Below the pieces are notes generated by a model. It was not told the origin of the DNA and did no database searches. It saw only the letters and a program-made list of their open reading frames with translations. A stretch of DNA of 64,000 nt from Ulva prolifera (Eukaryota > Chlorophyta > Ulvophyceae > Ulvales > Ulvaceae): the NCBI GenBank assembly GCA_023078555.1, contig CM041198.1, positions 6,982,686 through 7,046,685 on the forward strand. The letters run 5' to 3'. Of this stretch, positions 13,441 through 25,480 are shown piece by piece (the first letter of the stretch is position 1; the number at the start of each line of letters is the position of its first letter). A program made the translations under genes and the position numbers.

Positions 13441-14616
13441 CAAGGATACAAATTGCCGTAGGATTCCAGCCGTGTTAACCGCATGAAACTACAAGTTGAC
13501 CGTAAACGTTAATGATTGGTGTTATCGTATTGGTGAGTACAGCATGTGGTGGTGTTTGCTCAGCGTCCTGTGAAGCATTGACTCGATGATAATATCCATG
13601 CCTTCTGTTTTCAAGTTCTCCCGTGTGATAGAATTTGGCTGTGGTCAGACACAATGCTATGCCGATTTCCAGCTGCAATGCCAATAAGCTATGCACACAT
13701 GTGCGGAGCTGCAATAGGCACTTTTGCGCTTCCACTGCCTTGATTTGCTCACAAGAGACACTGTGTAATTGCTTTATTCTATGAGGACTGCAAAAAGCTG
13801 ATTCATTTTGTTGGTAGAATGCTAACAGTCCAACAGGGGCATGACAGCATTTCCTCGATGTACCTGGTCTACTGGACTTCGTACAGAAAGTAACGTCGGC
13901 ATGAGCAATAATGAAATACGTATATTACAGTGCGATCTGCGCTTTGTTGTACAGAGGGATGATGCATTTATTACGTCCTGGCAAACCGAGTCCGCAGGGA
14001 CCACTCGAACTCAGCTTCGCGAAACGGAATTCAGGCTCGGCAATGTACACACTGCGCGGATCTCAATCCAATGGCTACATCACTGCAGATCGAGTCGTCA
14101 AACCCGCGTACCTAGTGGTGTGTTTCCGCGTGAGGTGTGCTTGCCATACCCGAACGCCTCCTACAGTACGAGTACTGCTCATCGATCACATAATGATTCA
14201 GCTGTGGTCTTATAAAATTCACCAAGCAAGGTCGAGTTCATGGACCTGCCTACTTTCACTTACAAAAGTAGGTGTGACAATTCGCTGCTGTTTTCTGATC
14301 GCTGCGTGAACATGGCCGCAACGTGGCTTCAGTTGCAGCATGCGTGAGCGCAGACATTTTTTTTTCTCCTGACGAACGTCTTTCAATGAAGCTATCCATA
14401 ACATGTACGATACAGGTGCCCTTCTTTATTGTAATAGGACACAACAGCGTGCTCGTTTACACTTGTTCACGAGTCCTTGCACACTGACAGCCTGGGTACG
14501 AGACTATAACGGGGCTACCTGCTGTGACGTAGTTGTACCCCTTATTCATGCCCCAAGGGAGTCTTTTTTGGCGTGAACCTAAAGGTGACGTGTGTCTCGA
14601 TGTGTGTACATGTGGG
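13441..14616. other. CACTA 5' non-coding region
   Basis: No exon with recognisable content lies between the left subterminal repeats and the promoter-proximal hairpin. Open frames at 13841-14215 and 13911-14309 overlap each other in different frames and look like chance. Confidence 0.4.
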
Positions 14617-14649
14617 GTGCGCGTCTACAGCTATGCTGTAGACGCGCAC
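14617..14649. promoter_or_regulatory. perfect 14-bp hairpin upstream of the transposase
   Basis: GTGCGCGTCTACAG is followed by CTATG and then by its exact complement CTGTAGACGCGCAC. It sits 27 bp upstream of a TATA motif and about 280 bp before the TNP2-B start codon. A protein-binding site or an RNA hairpin are both possible; the sequence alone does not decide. Confidence 0.6.
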
Positions 14650-14675
14650 ACGCCGGCCTTTGTCTGCGGGAGGTA

Positions 14676-14686
14676 GTATATATATA
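14676..14686 (+). promoter_or_regulatory. TATA-box candidate for TNP2-B
   Basis: TATATATATAC lies about 245 bp upstream of the TNP2-B ATG, in otherwise mixed sequence and just after the hairpin. It is the only good TATA match near the gene. Confidence 0.45.
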
Positions 14687-14929
14687 CAACTGGTTGGACA
14701 TACTCAGTCAACTTCAACAACGCACACCCTCTTTACACTTGCAGTGAGCGACGACGTTGTAAATGTGGCAGACAAGCCTCGCGAGTATGGCATCGGGACG
14801 ACGTTTGAGACCTCCACATCGGAAGCAAGCTAAGATGACAGTTGTTAGGACATGAGCGTTCGCAGCAAGTAGGTTGAGCCATGACTGACGATTGTGAGGA
14901 GGAGTACTCCGGGCACTGCATAGTCTTCC

Positions 14930-17900
14930 ATGGAGCGAGAGGCTGCAGTGACAGCTGCGCTGGGGTTGCCTGCTTTCGATGCAAGGGAACTTCAGGGTAC
15001 TTGGAAACTTGTGTGCAAGTTTTGTGAAGAGACAAGAGCGAATTGCGCCCCTGGTACATCGAACCGGGTCAACAGAGGAATTGTCGCAAGCACCAAGGCA
15101 GCGAAGCGTCATCTAGCTTCTTGCCATCGCACCAGTGGCAATCCGGAACGGAATTGTTCCCACGACGATCAAGCACTTTCAGGACAGCAGCATAGAAGAG
15201 GACCAGCCCCTCCAAATTCTGTAGGTTGTGCGGTTGTGGTTGATAGCCAAGCCCACGTTGCGATTGGGTCCGAACCCGGGGGCGTGCTACTTCAAGTTGA
15301 CCAAAATGCATATGCCAGAGAGCCATCAGGCGGTAATGGCTCAAGCGCCCCGACAACAGGTTCGTCTGCGCATGCCCAATCTAACAGTGTCGCAGCTTCA
15401 GACAGTGCCGGGCCTGCTCCAAAATCTCCAGTCTCGCAATCGATTGACAGTATCGCAGCTACCGTCGATTCCCAACCAAGCTATGCTTATTCTACTAGCG
15501 AGGATGAACGAGTTAGAGATGATGCTGGCAAGGCAGACGAAGGTTCAATTGATGGACCCATTGCTAGTGATGGTGAGGGGGCGTTCTGTTCCGGAGTTCC
15601 ACAGTACGGGCTGGAGTCCGACACTGAATCCCAAGGCGATTACAGCGATGACAGTGACAGCCGCCTCGGGCCTCTGCCAAGAATGCCGCGCAAGCAGTCA
15701 GGCGCGTGGCTCAGGTCAAGACGGCTAGAACCTCTTGCCACCAACCACGAGAGGTCCGTGCTACAAGCCGCCTACAATCAGGTCGAGATTAAGAAGCATG
15801 GAGCCAGCAACACTGTTCTAGAGATGATCGCGGAAGACAATTACCGTCTGCTATCTGGTTTCAAGGGAGAACATAAACCACATGAGATTCTCTTGCCCCA
15901 CTCCATGCACATGGTGAAACAAGTGCTAGGCACAGAGGACGCGGCCAAGTATGAATTCGGGTGGTGCAGCGAGTGCGCCATGCGCTTTGAAGTTGATCCC
16001 GACAAGGCCACCAAGACCAGGGAGCAGTAGCTGCAAGAGACTTGTCCACGATGCGGCTATCACAAGTATGAGGTATGTCCTCTGATCTTATTAATAAGAA
16101 CATCTTGTTTACATTGTTGACATGATTATGAGTGTATCCACCAGAGTCACATCTTTATGTGCCTTGTGTTGATGTGCCTTGTACATTATCCTATTATGGT
16201 GTCCCGCGGCGAATTCGAATTTCATCCTATGTGCATATGCAACAGCTGCGCATTTTTGCTCCCATACATAATTTGTTTTCTATTGGTCCAGGCTGCGTCA
16301 GCAAGAACCGTAAAGTTCAACCGAAGAGGATGGGATTTCACAATGGAGGCCGTAATTAAGTGGTTTCACGAGGACGAAGCTTTTCGTGAGGCAGTGCTTG
16401 CGGCCCATCCTTTGGACTTCACTGATGCCGATGGCGTGGCCGGGTCCCTGTACCTCAATATGCTCAACGAGGATTGCAAAAATGTTCTCTCGAAGCGTAC
16501 CGATGCTTTTGGTGCAGGAATTTATGGCATGGGTGTGATCATGTTCGAACCTATGCCACACTGTGGGTGTCAAACCGCGTGGGGCACAATGATGCAGTAC
16601 TTCAATGCGTTGGCACCGATTGCTAGTTGCATGCCCTCAATCCATATCTCTACTATGTACTCGACATGTGGTCGAACCACGTATCGTCTTAACACCATTG
16701 AGTACCGGTAATGCTAGCGTTGCCTCACCTATTCTACGCATGTGCAGGAGCTGATGGTGGCAACATCTTCAAGCTAAGAATTGGCAGTACTACCATTGTC
16801 GGCGTGAGACGCTACGATCTACATGTCGCAAAAAATGCCAGCTGCCTATCATGGCAGCCTCTCATCATTCTGGAAGGTCCTACGGAGCCGTCTCAATTGG
16901 AAGACATTTTGAAGCCAACTGTGGACTTCTTTGTCAACCACGACCCAGGTACATCCTCTTATCGAGGATGCCCCAATATCCAATATCTTATACACACAGT
17001 TTTCAGTCGGTAGTAGCTGAGTGACCAATGTGTTGAAAAGGGGGTCAATTGACTTCGTGGATCCTGCCATGCGCAGGTCGGGAGGGCACAGAACCGTTTG
17101 AATTCACAATTTTCCCAGGAGGAAGGGAGATGCGCATACAACACTGGCCTGTGCTTGCTTTCGTGGAAGGAGACCTAATGATGATGTATAAACTCATGTT
17201 GACGCTGCCACACAGTGCAGTTGAGGCTTGCCCACGTTGCGCTCTTCAGGGGAAGTCCATCAAGAATGCCATGAGGTGAGGTTCAGCGGTGACGTGGCCG
17301 TGCAAACTTGTATGCCACCTGTGCAGATCCTGGCTATACACTAGTTGCCACACCAACCAGTGCACCTCAAGAGTGCATTTTTGGAGGATCCTAGGCACAC
17401 AGTGATGTGACATGTGCTTGTAGGTTTCCGTACGAGACGAATGTACCTCGAAAAATGCCCGCCACTAAAGATGCAAAGCGGATCCCGGACATTCGCAAGA
17501 GGGACCACGTACCTCGTCAGCTGGGTGTCCCCGCTGGGTACGCAGGGGAGGATCCGCCGGTCTCACGCTCACAACTACCACCATGCCATGCAGAGTCTTT
17601 GCGGAACGGTGCCCGTCTCACCGATGATGAAGCTGATTGGGACGACACCGAAGAGTTAAAGTACACTGCGTACGAGATGCATGAACGCGCGCAAAGTGTG
17701 CAAGATCAGTGGGACAAGTCCCTGAGGAATTTGTCGCCGCCTCTGCACCAACAAGATCCTGAAGCTCGCAAAAAGTCTTGGAAGAAGCTCAAGAGTGATG
17801 CAGAAAAGGTTCAAACGGAGACTGGCCTACGTGGGATGCCAGGGTATAGCAGGCTCAGTTACTTCAGGTGCGTGCGTGAATCACTGGAAGCCATGAGTGT

Positions 17901-19725
17901 CGGAAGACACCCATCATGATCAAGGACACGCGTACGTCTTGTAGGTATGAACATTTTTTCCACTTTGCGTTGGCGCATCTACTGTTGTACGGCATCGTCC
18001 GGGATTTCTGGAATGTGTGGCTTCGCCCAGAAGACCCAAAACCAAAGGCTGATGGATCCAAACCAAAACGAAGAAAGAAACATCGACTCCACGGAAACAA
18101 GTACGTTCTTCCTAAGTACATCCGGGAGGTCATCAAGAGACGGGCAGCCAAGATGCACTGGACAGCACAAATGAAGAAGCGCAGCGCTGATGTACTCGGG
18201 TATGATGACACCACCGTTTCTCTAGGGCGTGCATAGTGACGAATCACCACCGGTGTCACCCTAGTGCGTCTATTTGACTTGGATTTTGCGCTGCAGGAGT
18301 AGGTCTACTTGGACAATGGAGGAGTACATGACCTTCGTAGAAACGTGCTCGCCATTCCTCCTATTCGAGCTTCCCTGGAAGGATGAAGATTCTGTGGTGA
18401 AAGAAATGTTTGAACTTCAGTGGGGCAGCCTTCGCCGGGCGGTAATGTTTTGCCTACGCCAGCAGCATACAGAGCACCATACTCTCAAGCGTCTGGCCCA
18501 AGCCCGAGAGGACTTTGAGACATACGCCTTTGCTGCCCAGCAGGTGTGGTGTTGCCGTTGTCCGTGAAGAGAGAGAGATTTGTTCCTCATGTATACATAT
18601 ACATGAGATGTACTGGCCGATGCACTGCAGGCTTTTCATGGCTTGGTGTTGACGACCGCCAAACTACATCATTCAGTGGTGCATGTCATCGACCAGCTCT
18701 GTTGTCAAGGTCCCGGATCTCTGTACACCGAGTATTGGATTGAACGCATGATCTGGTATCTGAAGTTGCACTTGAAAGATCGAGTCAATGATAATGGTGA
18801 AGTTACGTTTGTGAACGACCATTTGCTCATGGTCTCTGCTCAGTCATGCCGGTGCATGTACCCAGAACACTGTTTGACAATTGAGGAGAGGCGTGAGAAG
18901 CCATCTGCCGTGGCCTTCCCCGAGTATGATGTCTCTTCTGAAGACGTCTTGTTATTAGGCCCCTCGAACAAAAGAGGCCTGACCGAAGAGCAGGAGCTAT
19001 GTGTCATTCAACAGCTTCCAGGGTTACTTAGAGTGGAAGGCGAATCTCGCAAATGGTACAGAGACCGCGGGTGGCCTGCGATTCATGACTTCGTTATGCA
19101 TCGGATGCACAAGAAGAACAGATTCATGCTTGATAAGTATATGCAGGCCTCGCTTCCGTCGATGGATGTGCTCACTTGCAATGATGATTGCAGGCATGTA
19201 GTCACGGACAACAGATGGGTGTTTGTGGGGTACACGTATGATGATAATACCGAATGCCCTTGTGTAGCTCAGGTGCAAGCGTTTGTCCGTGTGCGGACCA
19301 GTAACGGGGCTTCCAAAGCGTTTGATCCCCGAGGGTGTGTCCACAGAGAAGAGGTGGACCAATACATTGTCCCGTCCGACATTCCGGGGAAGTCTATCCC
19401 CGCCCAGCCTCTTCGTATGGCAATTTGCAAGCTATGGGCAGCTGATATCCTAGATTGCGATGCCATTGGCAGCCCCGATCGTCAGCCTGGTAGCGTCCCA
19501 GACTTACTGAAGGTGCATCACATGGGTGACACCGAAGCCAACCAACTAGCGCCATCTGCGCGGCGCCGGAGTGGTACAAGATGCTACTTTGGATTGAATC
19601 TAGTTAATTTATCTGAAGTGTGGAGCCAGCTGGTTCCGTCTCAAACTTTTCAAAATGATCTAGCCAGAGGTGGAACTCGAGAAAGTCAAGTCTTCATGAC
19701 TTGTTCAAAGTTATCAGGAAAGTAA
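14930..19725 (+). CDS. TNP2-like CACTA transposase, copy B, multi-exon with one in-frame TAG
   Basis: This is the transposase of the 13179-25480 element. It starts at ATG 14930 with a Cys/His finger (CKFCEETRANC ... HLASCH). An acidic, Ser-rich linker follows, then a GWCSEC ... CPRCG block. In order come RRGWDFTMEAVIKWF (16318 on), PLIILEGPTEPSQLEDILKPTVDF (16858-16930), GDLMMMYK ... CPRC (17170-17245), EHFFHFALAHLLLYGIVRDFW (17950-18012) and GPGSLYTEYWIERM (18712-18750). A long C-terminal exon follows. Good borders include GTATGT at 16073, the acceptor before 17077 and the acceptor before 18627. The CPRCG exon is interrupted by TAG at 16028-16030, with clear family sequence continuing in the same frame. 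TGTAA at 19737-19741 lies 12 bp after the stop. Confidence 0.88.
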
Positions 19726-19839
19726 TAACCACAGTTTGTAATTTAGAGTTTCTATTCGTACTGATCTCGGCTGTATGGGCCATTGCTTCCGTCGCCACAT
19801 GGTGTACTATGCTTTTGCACATGCGCATTCAAACATCGG

Positions 19840-21228
19840 CAGTGGATGGATGGATCCTCGATCTGTCTTTTGCAGAAACGAGTCACGTTGAAATGTGCAT
19901 GGGAATTGGGGTTGCCTGTGTGCGGTGCACCATGGTGGCCCCGCAGTTTGAAGCGGCCTACCGGTCATCCAAGCTGAGAGCCACAGGCCAGCTACACCTG
20001 TGACATGAACTTTCAGGTGCACCCCAGCTGACCTCAATTCCCACACTATTCGTGAGTTGGTATCAAGCTGTGATGGGCCTAAGGACCAGCTGGCACCCAT
20101 GCACGCCACTGCATACTGTGATAGTCTCGACTTGGGCTGGAATTGCCACAAAATGCACGTAGCTGTCGGAGTTTATATCTGAGCAGTGGATGGATGGATC
20201 CTCGATCTGTCTTTTGCAGAAACGAGTCACGTTGAAATGTGCATGGGAATTGGGGTTGCCTGTGTGCGGTGCACCATGGTGGCCCCGCAGTTTGAAGCGG
20301 CCTACCGGTAATCCAAGCTGAGAGCCACAGGCCAGCTGTTGTGGGATATCCATATCTGGGGATCCAAGAATATAGATGACATAATCAAGGGAGGAGTCAT
20401 CTAACAAAGGACTCGTTGCTTCAGGTGAGCCCCAATGGTAGAGCATGTCGTGTGTACTCACAAGGTCACCGGTTCAATTCTTACTTTCATTTCTGCCACG
20501 CGACTTTACGCGATGGCAAGGTACGCTCCCCTCCACGTCGTCATGCACAGTCAGCATGCTTACCAGCTCAGGCACGCGCATTAACCCCTGTGCACACTCG
20601 ATGAGACTAACACGCGTCTTGACACCAGCTACACCTGTGACATGAACTTTCAGGTGCACCCCAGCTGACATCAATTCCCACACTATTCGTGAGTTGGTAT
20701 CAAGCTGTGATGGGCCTAAGGACCAGCTGGCACCCATGCACGCCACTGCATACTGTGATAGTCTCGACTTGGGCTGGAATTGCCACAAAATGCACGTAGC
20801 TGTCGGAGTTTATATCTGAGCAGTGGATGGATGGATCCTCGATCTGTCTTTTGCAGAAACGAGTCACGTTGAAATGTGCATGGGAATTTGGGTTGCCTGT
20901 GTGCGGTGCACCATGGTGGCCCCGCAGTTTGAAGCGGCCTACCGGTCATCCAAGCTGAGAGCCACAGGCCAGCTACACCTGTGACATGAACTTTCAGGTG
21001 CACCCCAGCTGACCTCAATTCCCACACTATTCGTGAGTTGGTATCAAGCTGTGATGGGCCTAAGGACCAGCTGGCACCCATGCACGCCACTGCATACTGT
21101 GATAGTCTCGACTTGGGCTGGAATTGCCACAAAATGCACGTAGCTGTCGGAGTTTATATCTGAGCAGTGGATGGATGGATCCTCGATCTGTCTTTTGCAG
21201 AAACGAGTCACGTTGAAATGTGCATGGG
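19840..21228. repeat. 344-bp tandem array inside the CACTA element
   Basis: Units begin (CAGTGGATGGATGG) at 19840, 20184, 20821 and 21165. The normal spacing is 344 bp. The second unit is longer by exactly 293 bp because of an insertion. The fourth is cut off after about 64 bp. Copies are almost identical, so the array is young or kept uniform. It separates the two genes of the element. No coding role is apparent. Confidence 0.93.
20338..20630 (+). mobile_element. 293-bp insertion with tRNA-like core, 6-bp target duplication
   Basis: Comparing array units shows this block was inserted after CCAGCT at 20332-20337, and that CCAGCT is repeated at its right end, 20625-20630. About 95 bp in is a tRNA-like stretch, including CCAATGGTAGAGCATG (A-box-like) and CCGGTTCAATTC, which fits the pol III B-box consensus GWTCRANNC. 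It resembles a SINE, but the tRNA-like part is not at the very end. It is not the same family as the 12.8-kb SINE by eye. Confidence 0.6.
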
Positions 21229-21449
21229 TCCCGCCTGATACGTTGGGCCTGCCTTTATGCAAGGATCGGGGGGATGTTAGATGCATATGGACAGCTTCGC
21301 ATGCATGCTGCCACATGAATGCACCTCAACAACGAGCTCCAGGTCTACTCAATTCAAATGCACAGACCTCAATATAGCCAAACTCATACACGCTCGCCTC
21401 TCTGTGTCCGAGTATTGTCATACTGTAACCTTACCTATCACAACATACC

Positions 21450-24400
21450 ATGAGCGGCCTACCTAAAGAAATTAGCCAAAGCACAGATGCCATCGAGGAA
21501 GGGGGTCTGATAACCGTACTATGGGGTGACCGAGGTGAAATGAGCTTTCAGATAGGCCACGATTACTCGCATGAGGAGCAAACGCTGATGTTTGAAGCTG
21601 CATGCTCTCTGGGGCACGCCTCGCCCGACGACGACGACGACACGGAGCTCTTGGGTAAGAAAGCAGCGTACGTCCGGGTCGGCAAGGAGTATCGACTAAA
21701 GAAACTCTGGCGGATATTCGAGGACATCAAAGCGCTTCTGAAAGGGGAGGCAAGGGACATCTTGCGTGACGGGAAGATCCTTGTCGTGAGAGAGAAGGAA
21801 GGGGCACAACCCATCGCGACGAGGAAGACTCGCAAGCCGGGGACAGCCATGCAGAAAGTACGCCAGATATGCAGATGATGTCAGATACTGCGGCAGCGAG
21901 ATCGACGGTGGCCGTTGTAGTGTCGATTCGATACTGTTATGCTCGATGTTACCTTGAACCAGCCAGTCCGCAAGCATGCCGGCAGATGGTCATCGACAGG
22001 GAGACGCCCGTGAGATCCTTATGATCTGTGACCTCTGCAGGAACTGATGAGGTACTTTATGTGGGGAGCTCCCATGGCGTCTGACATCGAGGCCATCGCG
22101 AAGTCCGTCAACAAGGCCGCCCTCTCCGCCGAAGGCAAAGCTGCCTTGGACACGGTTCTCGATATGTTCTCAGAAGAGCAATATTGCGTGGCAACTCGCG
22201 AACTCGGTGGCAACATTCTCACCCGACTGGTACGCCCGACCTGCGCTGATGCTGAACGATGCATCATGATAACCTTCGCGTCGTGTACGTCAAGAGAACG
22301 AACACACGGCGTCAATGCAAAAAACGATATTTACTCTGCTTATATAAGATAGTTTCGTGTCGAACCCATGGAGCAGTGTTGGGGCCGAATGTTTGTGTGC
22401 GCTTGAAGGCCTGAGGAGTATTCGTAGCACGATTATGCATGGTAGTAGAGGCTCACCTGAGCGAAACATGATTGATGACTGCAGCGACACGTGCCTACAT
22501 CCGACAAACCTGAGCTCAGAGGCGTGCGGCGGGCTGCGAGGGCCGTAGAGGCATTCTACGCCAAGCCCTATGAGGCGGGCGGCCTCCCCGCGGATGTCTT
22601 CAAAATGACGGTGAAGCAAGTGAATAACACAAACTCACTCGTGCGCACGCTCGCACGCAATAACAAGATTTCTACGATCCAAGATGCAAAGACAAACTGT
22701 GACTCCGCCAGAGGCATCATCAAGGCGCGAATTGTAGAATTATCCCAGGTACGGATTGGCATAGTTTGATTATCCGGAGGTAACTTTAACCGACCGATCT
22801 CTGTATGGGGTGCATGAATCAACTGCGCGTGTGTAGAAGGTCATGACAACGTCTGATGGGATGCGTGCGCCTAGCATCATGGACTCTCCCGTGGAGGAGC
22901 GCGAGGCTACACTCGCGTCACTCCGCAAGGAGGGATACTTGACCATGAAAGAGTGGCTGCGACAGGGGCTGGTGCCGGTGCTACCTTTTCAGCTTCCCCC
23001 GGATGAATCCATGGCAGCCCAGCGATTACCCGTACGACACCCCCTTGCTACGATGCGTCACGCCAGCCGCAGCGATACGATCGCATGGTTTCGTGATAGT
23101 GGCGATCGCTACCGTCATGATCATCTTAGTCTGCCAACCGATGTCGGATCCGCTTGTCACACTGAATGATTAATCCCTTGCATAGCAACGCTGATCGCGA
23201 CCAGCGGATGGGAAGCCCAGTTAGCTCGTTGCAGTGACGGAGCCATGAACATTTAGACAAGAAATGGCATCACGAAAGACTAATTTGCTCCTTGCAGTCA
23301 AGCAACTGCAGCAGTCAAGGCACCACAGCCGCTCAGCGCAAAGCAGGGAAGCGGAAGTCCAGACAGATGGGCAGCCTACCCAGTCTTAGTGAGGACGAGG
23401 CTGATGACCATCAAGCAGTGAGCCAAGATGACGACGGCATTGGGACAGATCGTGACGGCGAGGTACGATGCCATGCTGGGCCTACGTGCACTGATTCACA
23501 TTCGATGGCTCGCACCCTCGCAGCGCACACACAGTCACTTGCCTGCATTTGACGCCCGAGTGTATGTCCAACAGCCGGGGTTTTAAGCCCCTCACGCAGG
23601 CTTGGCGAGGCAGGAAGCTGCTGCTCAAACATAATCATGTGCTTGGATTGCCACAGAAACTTGATGTGTAGGATGATGATGTTCTGGTCGGATTGAGGAT
23701 GAAGGATGTCGTAGCGCTGAAGAGACATCACGACCATAACACAACTCGTAGAGCTGAAGGCTCAGGATCACAGCAAGATGACGAAACGGCCGGGGACGAG
23801 AATGTACCTATCAACATGCAGAATCTGGACCCCCCAGGTGAGCGTGGTGTCAGTGACCAGCATTCGCATCCTGATCAAGCGCTAGACGCCCGGCAGCAAG
23901 CATTGGCCAGGTTAGGGGTTGATGTGGTGCCTTCAAAGCCTGCTCCTCTAACAGGCGAGGATGATCTGCCAGACGTTCACAAACCCGTCCGGCAAAGCCG
24001 TCGCAACAAGTCCCAACAGCCCCGCACAACAAAGCCACACAAGAAGGCCAAGACAACATCAAATCAGGATGTGGGGTCAGCTGCCGGCGAATCCTCTCAG
24101 CCGAAGTCGGGAACTGTTGCAGATATCCTAGAAGGTTCTCTCCACAAAGACGCAATCAAGATGGCTGGTGCGTATCCCTAGCACGTGTACTTGATAACTC
24201 TTGGCTGACCCTCAGAATAGTTGGTGTGCATTACCATTTATTGTGGGCGATATCGCCCTCTCCAAATTGAATAGAAGGGAGGCTGTGTTCCCCGCTCCAT
24301 CTGCTGGCAGTTGACATGATGTGATTTGCCAATGTAGGTGTGACTCTTGATGATCGGGTTGTCTCGGGCATAGACGATGCAGCTTTTGTCAAGGAAATGA

Positions 24401-24837
24401 CCATCAAGGCTGGAACAATGAGCGGCAAAAAGCATCAACCTTTGCGAGTAGGAAAGGCTAAAGAGTCACTGACCGAGATGAAGGTAACCCACCCCCGTGC
24501 GTTAGGCCCAACATGGCTATTTCAGTCCAATAGCAACGGGCTATTGAGTGCATACGTTGCATACAGCTTGCCTGACAGCATTGCCAGATGACCTAGGTCT
24601 CTGCTTGTGTCTACCTGTAGGCGTATCACTAGTACCGCTCCATACGTATGCCATGATTCCACTTGACAACGCGGTAGACGTGTGCAGAATCTACTCATTG
24701 AGTACATTGATGATCAAGCACTCCTGGCAAGACTCAAGGCCGCAGATCCGCGTGATGATGATGCGGTTGCACGGAAGGAAGGCGCTCTGGAGCGGCTGCT
24801 CTCCGCCATTGCCAACTTCTGTGACATTCCGGTGTGA
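21450..24837 (+). CDS. second CACTA gene, unrecognised; TNPA-like position
   Basis: I do not recognise this protein. The start is ATG 21450. Clear exons are 21450-21858, 22041-22229, about 22491-22748, 22840 onward, 23298-23463, about 23750-24165, 24337-24482 and 24690-24837, ending in TGA. Donors include GTACGC at 22230 and GTACGG at 22749. Acceptors include TCTGCAG before 22041, TGCAG before 23298 and GTGCAG before 24690. Features seen are a stretch of five aspartates in exon 1, helical charged segments, a Ser/Gln/Asp-rich middle and a strongly basic block (QSRRNKSQQPRTTKPHKKAK). The C terminus is helical, around NLLIEYIDDQALLARL. The basic block suggests DNA binding or nuclear import. By position it corresponds to TNPA of En/Spm, but I see no sequence similarity. 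Confidence 0.7.
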
Positions 24838-25480
24838 GAGCTAGCTTTCACGTTGACTGGCGTGATTGTCAAGTTTGTAGATCTACATAATGTTGTTAAT
24901 CGAAGGCTCATTCGGTTTGTCTTCCTCTCATCTAGGGGGGTTTGGTTTTATAGTTAGCCTCCGATTAGTTGCAATGTAATGGTGTGTAGACCACGGCAGC
25001 TAGCTCAACTGTGAGTAGTGCATGTAGACCAATGGACCATGGGTAACGATGAATGATTGCAGTTCCATTTGTAGTACCACTATATCCACACATTCAGGGC
25101 ACTAGATCGGCCTAATGACTGCTCTCAATATGGGCTCAACCGTGGCACAGCCGTCGGGCCGGGAATATGTTGTATCCACCTTGTCCCAAAGTGGGCCTTA
25201 CGGTATCTCCTTCTCAGCAGTATACTGTCCCTATGGTGTCCCGCCGTTCGTCCTAACGGTGTCCTATCGTTCGGGAACGTATTAGGTTAGGATGTCCTTA
25301 CTGTAAGGAAGAATCCTTCGTGTCTTATAGTGTCCTTATGATGTCATTAAGTAAGGACAGGCGGCTGCCCCCAATCCTCATTCGGGCCTTATTCTCGCCT
25401 TATACTGTCCCTACGCCCTATATAAGGACAGTATAATGACGCAATAAGGCCGGGGTAAGGACAACTCAGTGCTGGTAGTG
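24838..25480. repeat. CACTA right subterminal repeats and terminus
   Basis: From about 25180 the sequence is packed with GTCCTTA / TAAGGAC / ACTGTCCCTA motifs in both orientations, densest at 25290-25470. It then ends in the 25-bp inverted repeat. The same motifs occupy the left end. No exon is seen between 24838 and 25180. Confidence 0.85.

Larger units (their letters stand above)
13179..25480 (+). mobile_element. complete 12.3-kb CACTA (En/Spm-type) DNA transposon
   Basis: The left end begins CACTACCAGCACTGAG and the right end is its exact reverse complement, ending CAGTGCTGGTAGTG. The inverted repeats match for 25 bp. Both ends are flanked by the trinucleotide AGT (13176-13178 and 25481-25483), the 3-bp duplication typical of CACTA elements. 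Inside, in order, are a left subterminal repeat region, a perfect hairpin and TATA motif, the TNP2-B transposase, a 344-bp tandem array, a second multi-exon gene and a right subterminal repeat region. All genes lie on the plus strand. The identical ends suggest a young insertion, although TNP2-B carries one in-frame TAG. Confidence 0.94.

Noticed and set aside
20434..20500. functional tRNA gene
   Set aside because: It has A- and B-box-like parts, but the acceptor stem does not pair and it lies within an insertion.
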